DNA of 64,000 nucleotides from Rhizobiaceae bacterium (GTDB lineage: Bacteria > Pseudomonadota > Alphaproteobacteria > Rhizobiales > Rhizobiaceae). Location of the stretch: assembly GCA_019635795.1 (NCBI GenBank), contig JAHBYV010000004.1:124001-188000 (forward strand). The letters run 5' to 3'. Position 1 is the stretch's first letter. Every line of letters begins with the position of its first letter. A program made the translations under genes and the position numbers. The notes below the pieces were generated by a model, which did no database searches, had not been told where the DNA came from, and saw only the letters and a program-made list of their open reading frames with translations. Below, piece after piece: positions 63,474-64,000 of this stretch.

Positions 63474-64000
63474 ATGGCGATGAAGCACGTGGCAGTTCTA
63501 ATGGGAGGGTTCTCGTCTGAACGCCCGGTTTCTCTTTCTTCCGGGAATGCTTGTGCTGATGCTCTTGAAGCTGAGGGTTACAGGGTAACCCGGGTGGATG
63601 TCGGGCATGACATCGCGACGGTGCTAACCGAACTGAAGCCTGATGTTGCTTTCAATGCGCTTCACGGTCCTTTTGGCGAGGACGGCACTGTTCAGGGTGT
63701 GCTGGAGTATTTGCAAATTCCCTATACGCATTCTGGCGTCCTTGCTTCAGCGCTGGCAATGAACAAGGAGCTTGCCAAGATTGTAGCCCGTACAGCCGGT
63801 GTGCCGGTTGCAGAATCCAAAATTGTCGACAGGTTCGCTATCGGGAACAAGCACCCGATGAAGCCGCCCTATGTGGTGAAGCCGGTCAATGAGGGTTCGA
63901 GTTTTGGTGTTGTGATCGTTAAGGAAGACCAATCTCATCCGCCGCAGATTATTTCTTCAAAAGAGTGGCGCTATGGCGAAAAGGTGATGGTCGAGCGGTA
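63474..64000 (+). CDS. ddl: D-alanine--D-alanine ligase (N-terminal part)
   Basis: The first 175 codons of an ATP-grasp ligase, cut by the window end. It opens [20 protein letters not shown]; an ATG two codons later is an alternative start. The N-lobe motif [18 protein letters not shown] and the ATP-grasp segment [16 protein letters not shown] follow, with [17 protein letters not shown] between. It makes the D-Ala-D-Ala dipeptide used by MurF. Its placement after murB is the normal alphaproteobacterial order, leading to ftsQ, ftsA and ftsZ. Confidence 0.93.
   Translation, partial: MAMKHVAVLMGGFSSERPVSLSSGNACADALEAEGYRVTRVDVGHDIATVLTELKPDVAFNALHGPFGEDGTVQGVLEYLQIPYTHSGVLASALAMNKELAKIVARTAGVPVAESKIVDRFAIGNKHPMKPPYVVKPVNEGSSFGVVIVKEDQSHPPQIISSKEWRYGEKVMVER

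Noticed and set aside
1-64000. Search for CRISPR arrays, insertion sequences, tRNA genes and prophage
   Set aside because: No repeat-spacer pattern, transposase, cloverleaf sequence or phage structural gene was seen while reading both strands.

Overview
The window looks like chromosomal DNA of a Gram-negative alphaproteobacterium of the order Hyphomicrobiales (Rhizobiales), probably near Brucellaceae/Phyllobacteriaceae. This is inferred from protein style, the order amidase - RNase P RNA - rsmH - dcw cluster, a meso-DAP type MurE, ArsR-methyltransferase next to metF, and clustered GANTC (CcrM-type) sites. No database search was run. There are no rRNA or tRNA genes, insertion sequences, phage genes or CRISPR arrays. 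Almost every base belongs to densely packed, often overlapping genes on both strands.

Layout. (1) 1-1412: end of an ECF42-type sigma factor, its DGPF/YCII partner and a DMT exporter. (2) 1639-15694: an envelope block with tamA-tamB on the plus strand, convergent with a giant alpha-2-macroglobulin gene and pbpC on the minus strand. (3) 15973-22091: an oligopeptide/dipeptide-type ABC importer with a Tat-exported binding protein, two atypically long permeases and a fused double ATPase. A small lytic-transglycosylase lipoprotein follows on the other strand. (4) 22880-34535: a reductive pyrimidine degradation locus. It holds preT-preA, a RutR/TetR-type regulator, an omega-amino acid aminotransferase, an N-carbamoyl-beta-alanine amidohydrolase, dihydropyrimidinase and a four-gene NMT1/ThiY-type ABC importer. 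RutR-like boxes lie in front of preT and the aminotransferase. (5) 34619-38444: a minus-strand set with a CaiB-type CoA-transferase translationally coupled to a ThDP enzyme, plus an alpha/beta hydrolase. (6) 38603-45592: ettA, an orphan KAS III, a DUF2293 protein, an ArsR-methyltransferase fusion overlapping metF, a newly noticed 28-residue membrane peptide and a PLP decarboxylase. (7) 45600-49350: four cell-wall or envelope genes (MltB-type transglycosylase, GH25 lysozyme, TerB-DnaJ protein, amidase). (8) 49401-64000: rnpB, then the division and cell wall cluster rsmH-ftsL-ftsI-murE-murF-mraY-murD-ftsW-murG-murC-murB and the start of ddl.

How it works together. Peptidoglycan is the main theme. 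The dcw cluster makes lipid II and the septal synthase, the hydrolases next to it remodel the wall, and the alpha-2-macroglobulin/PbpC pair is a known periplasmic defence and repair partnership. The second theme is nitrogen scavenging: uracil/thymine are reduced (PreTA), opened (dihydropyrimidinase), decarbamoylated, and the beta-amino acid is transaminated, with a dedicated importer.

The most interesting signals not explained by genes are seven GANTC sites in 140 bp just before ddl, containing a five-copy GAATCA/TGATTC array. Others are the RutR-like operators, a palindrome before the ArsR-methyltransferase/metF pair, the tiny membrane peptide, and the coupled CaiB/ThDP pair.
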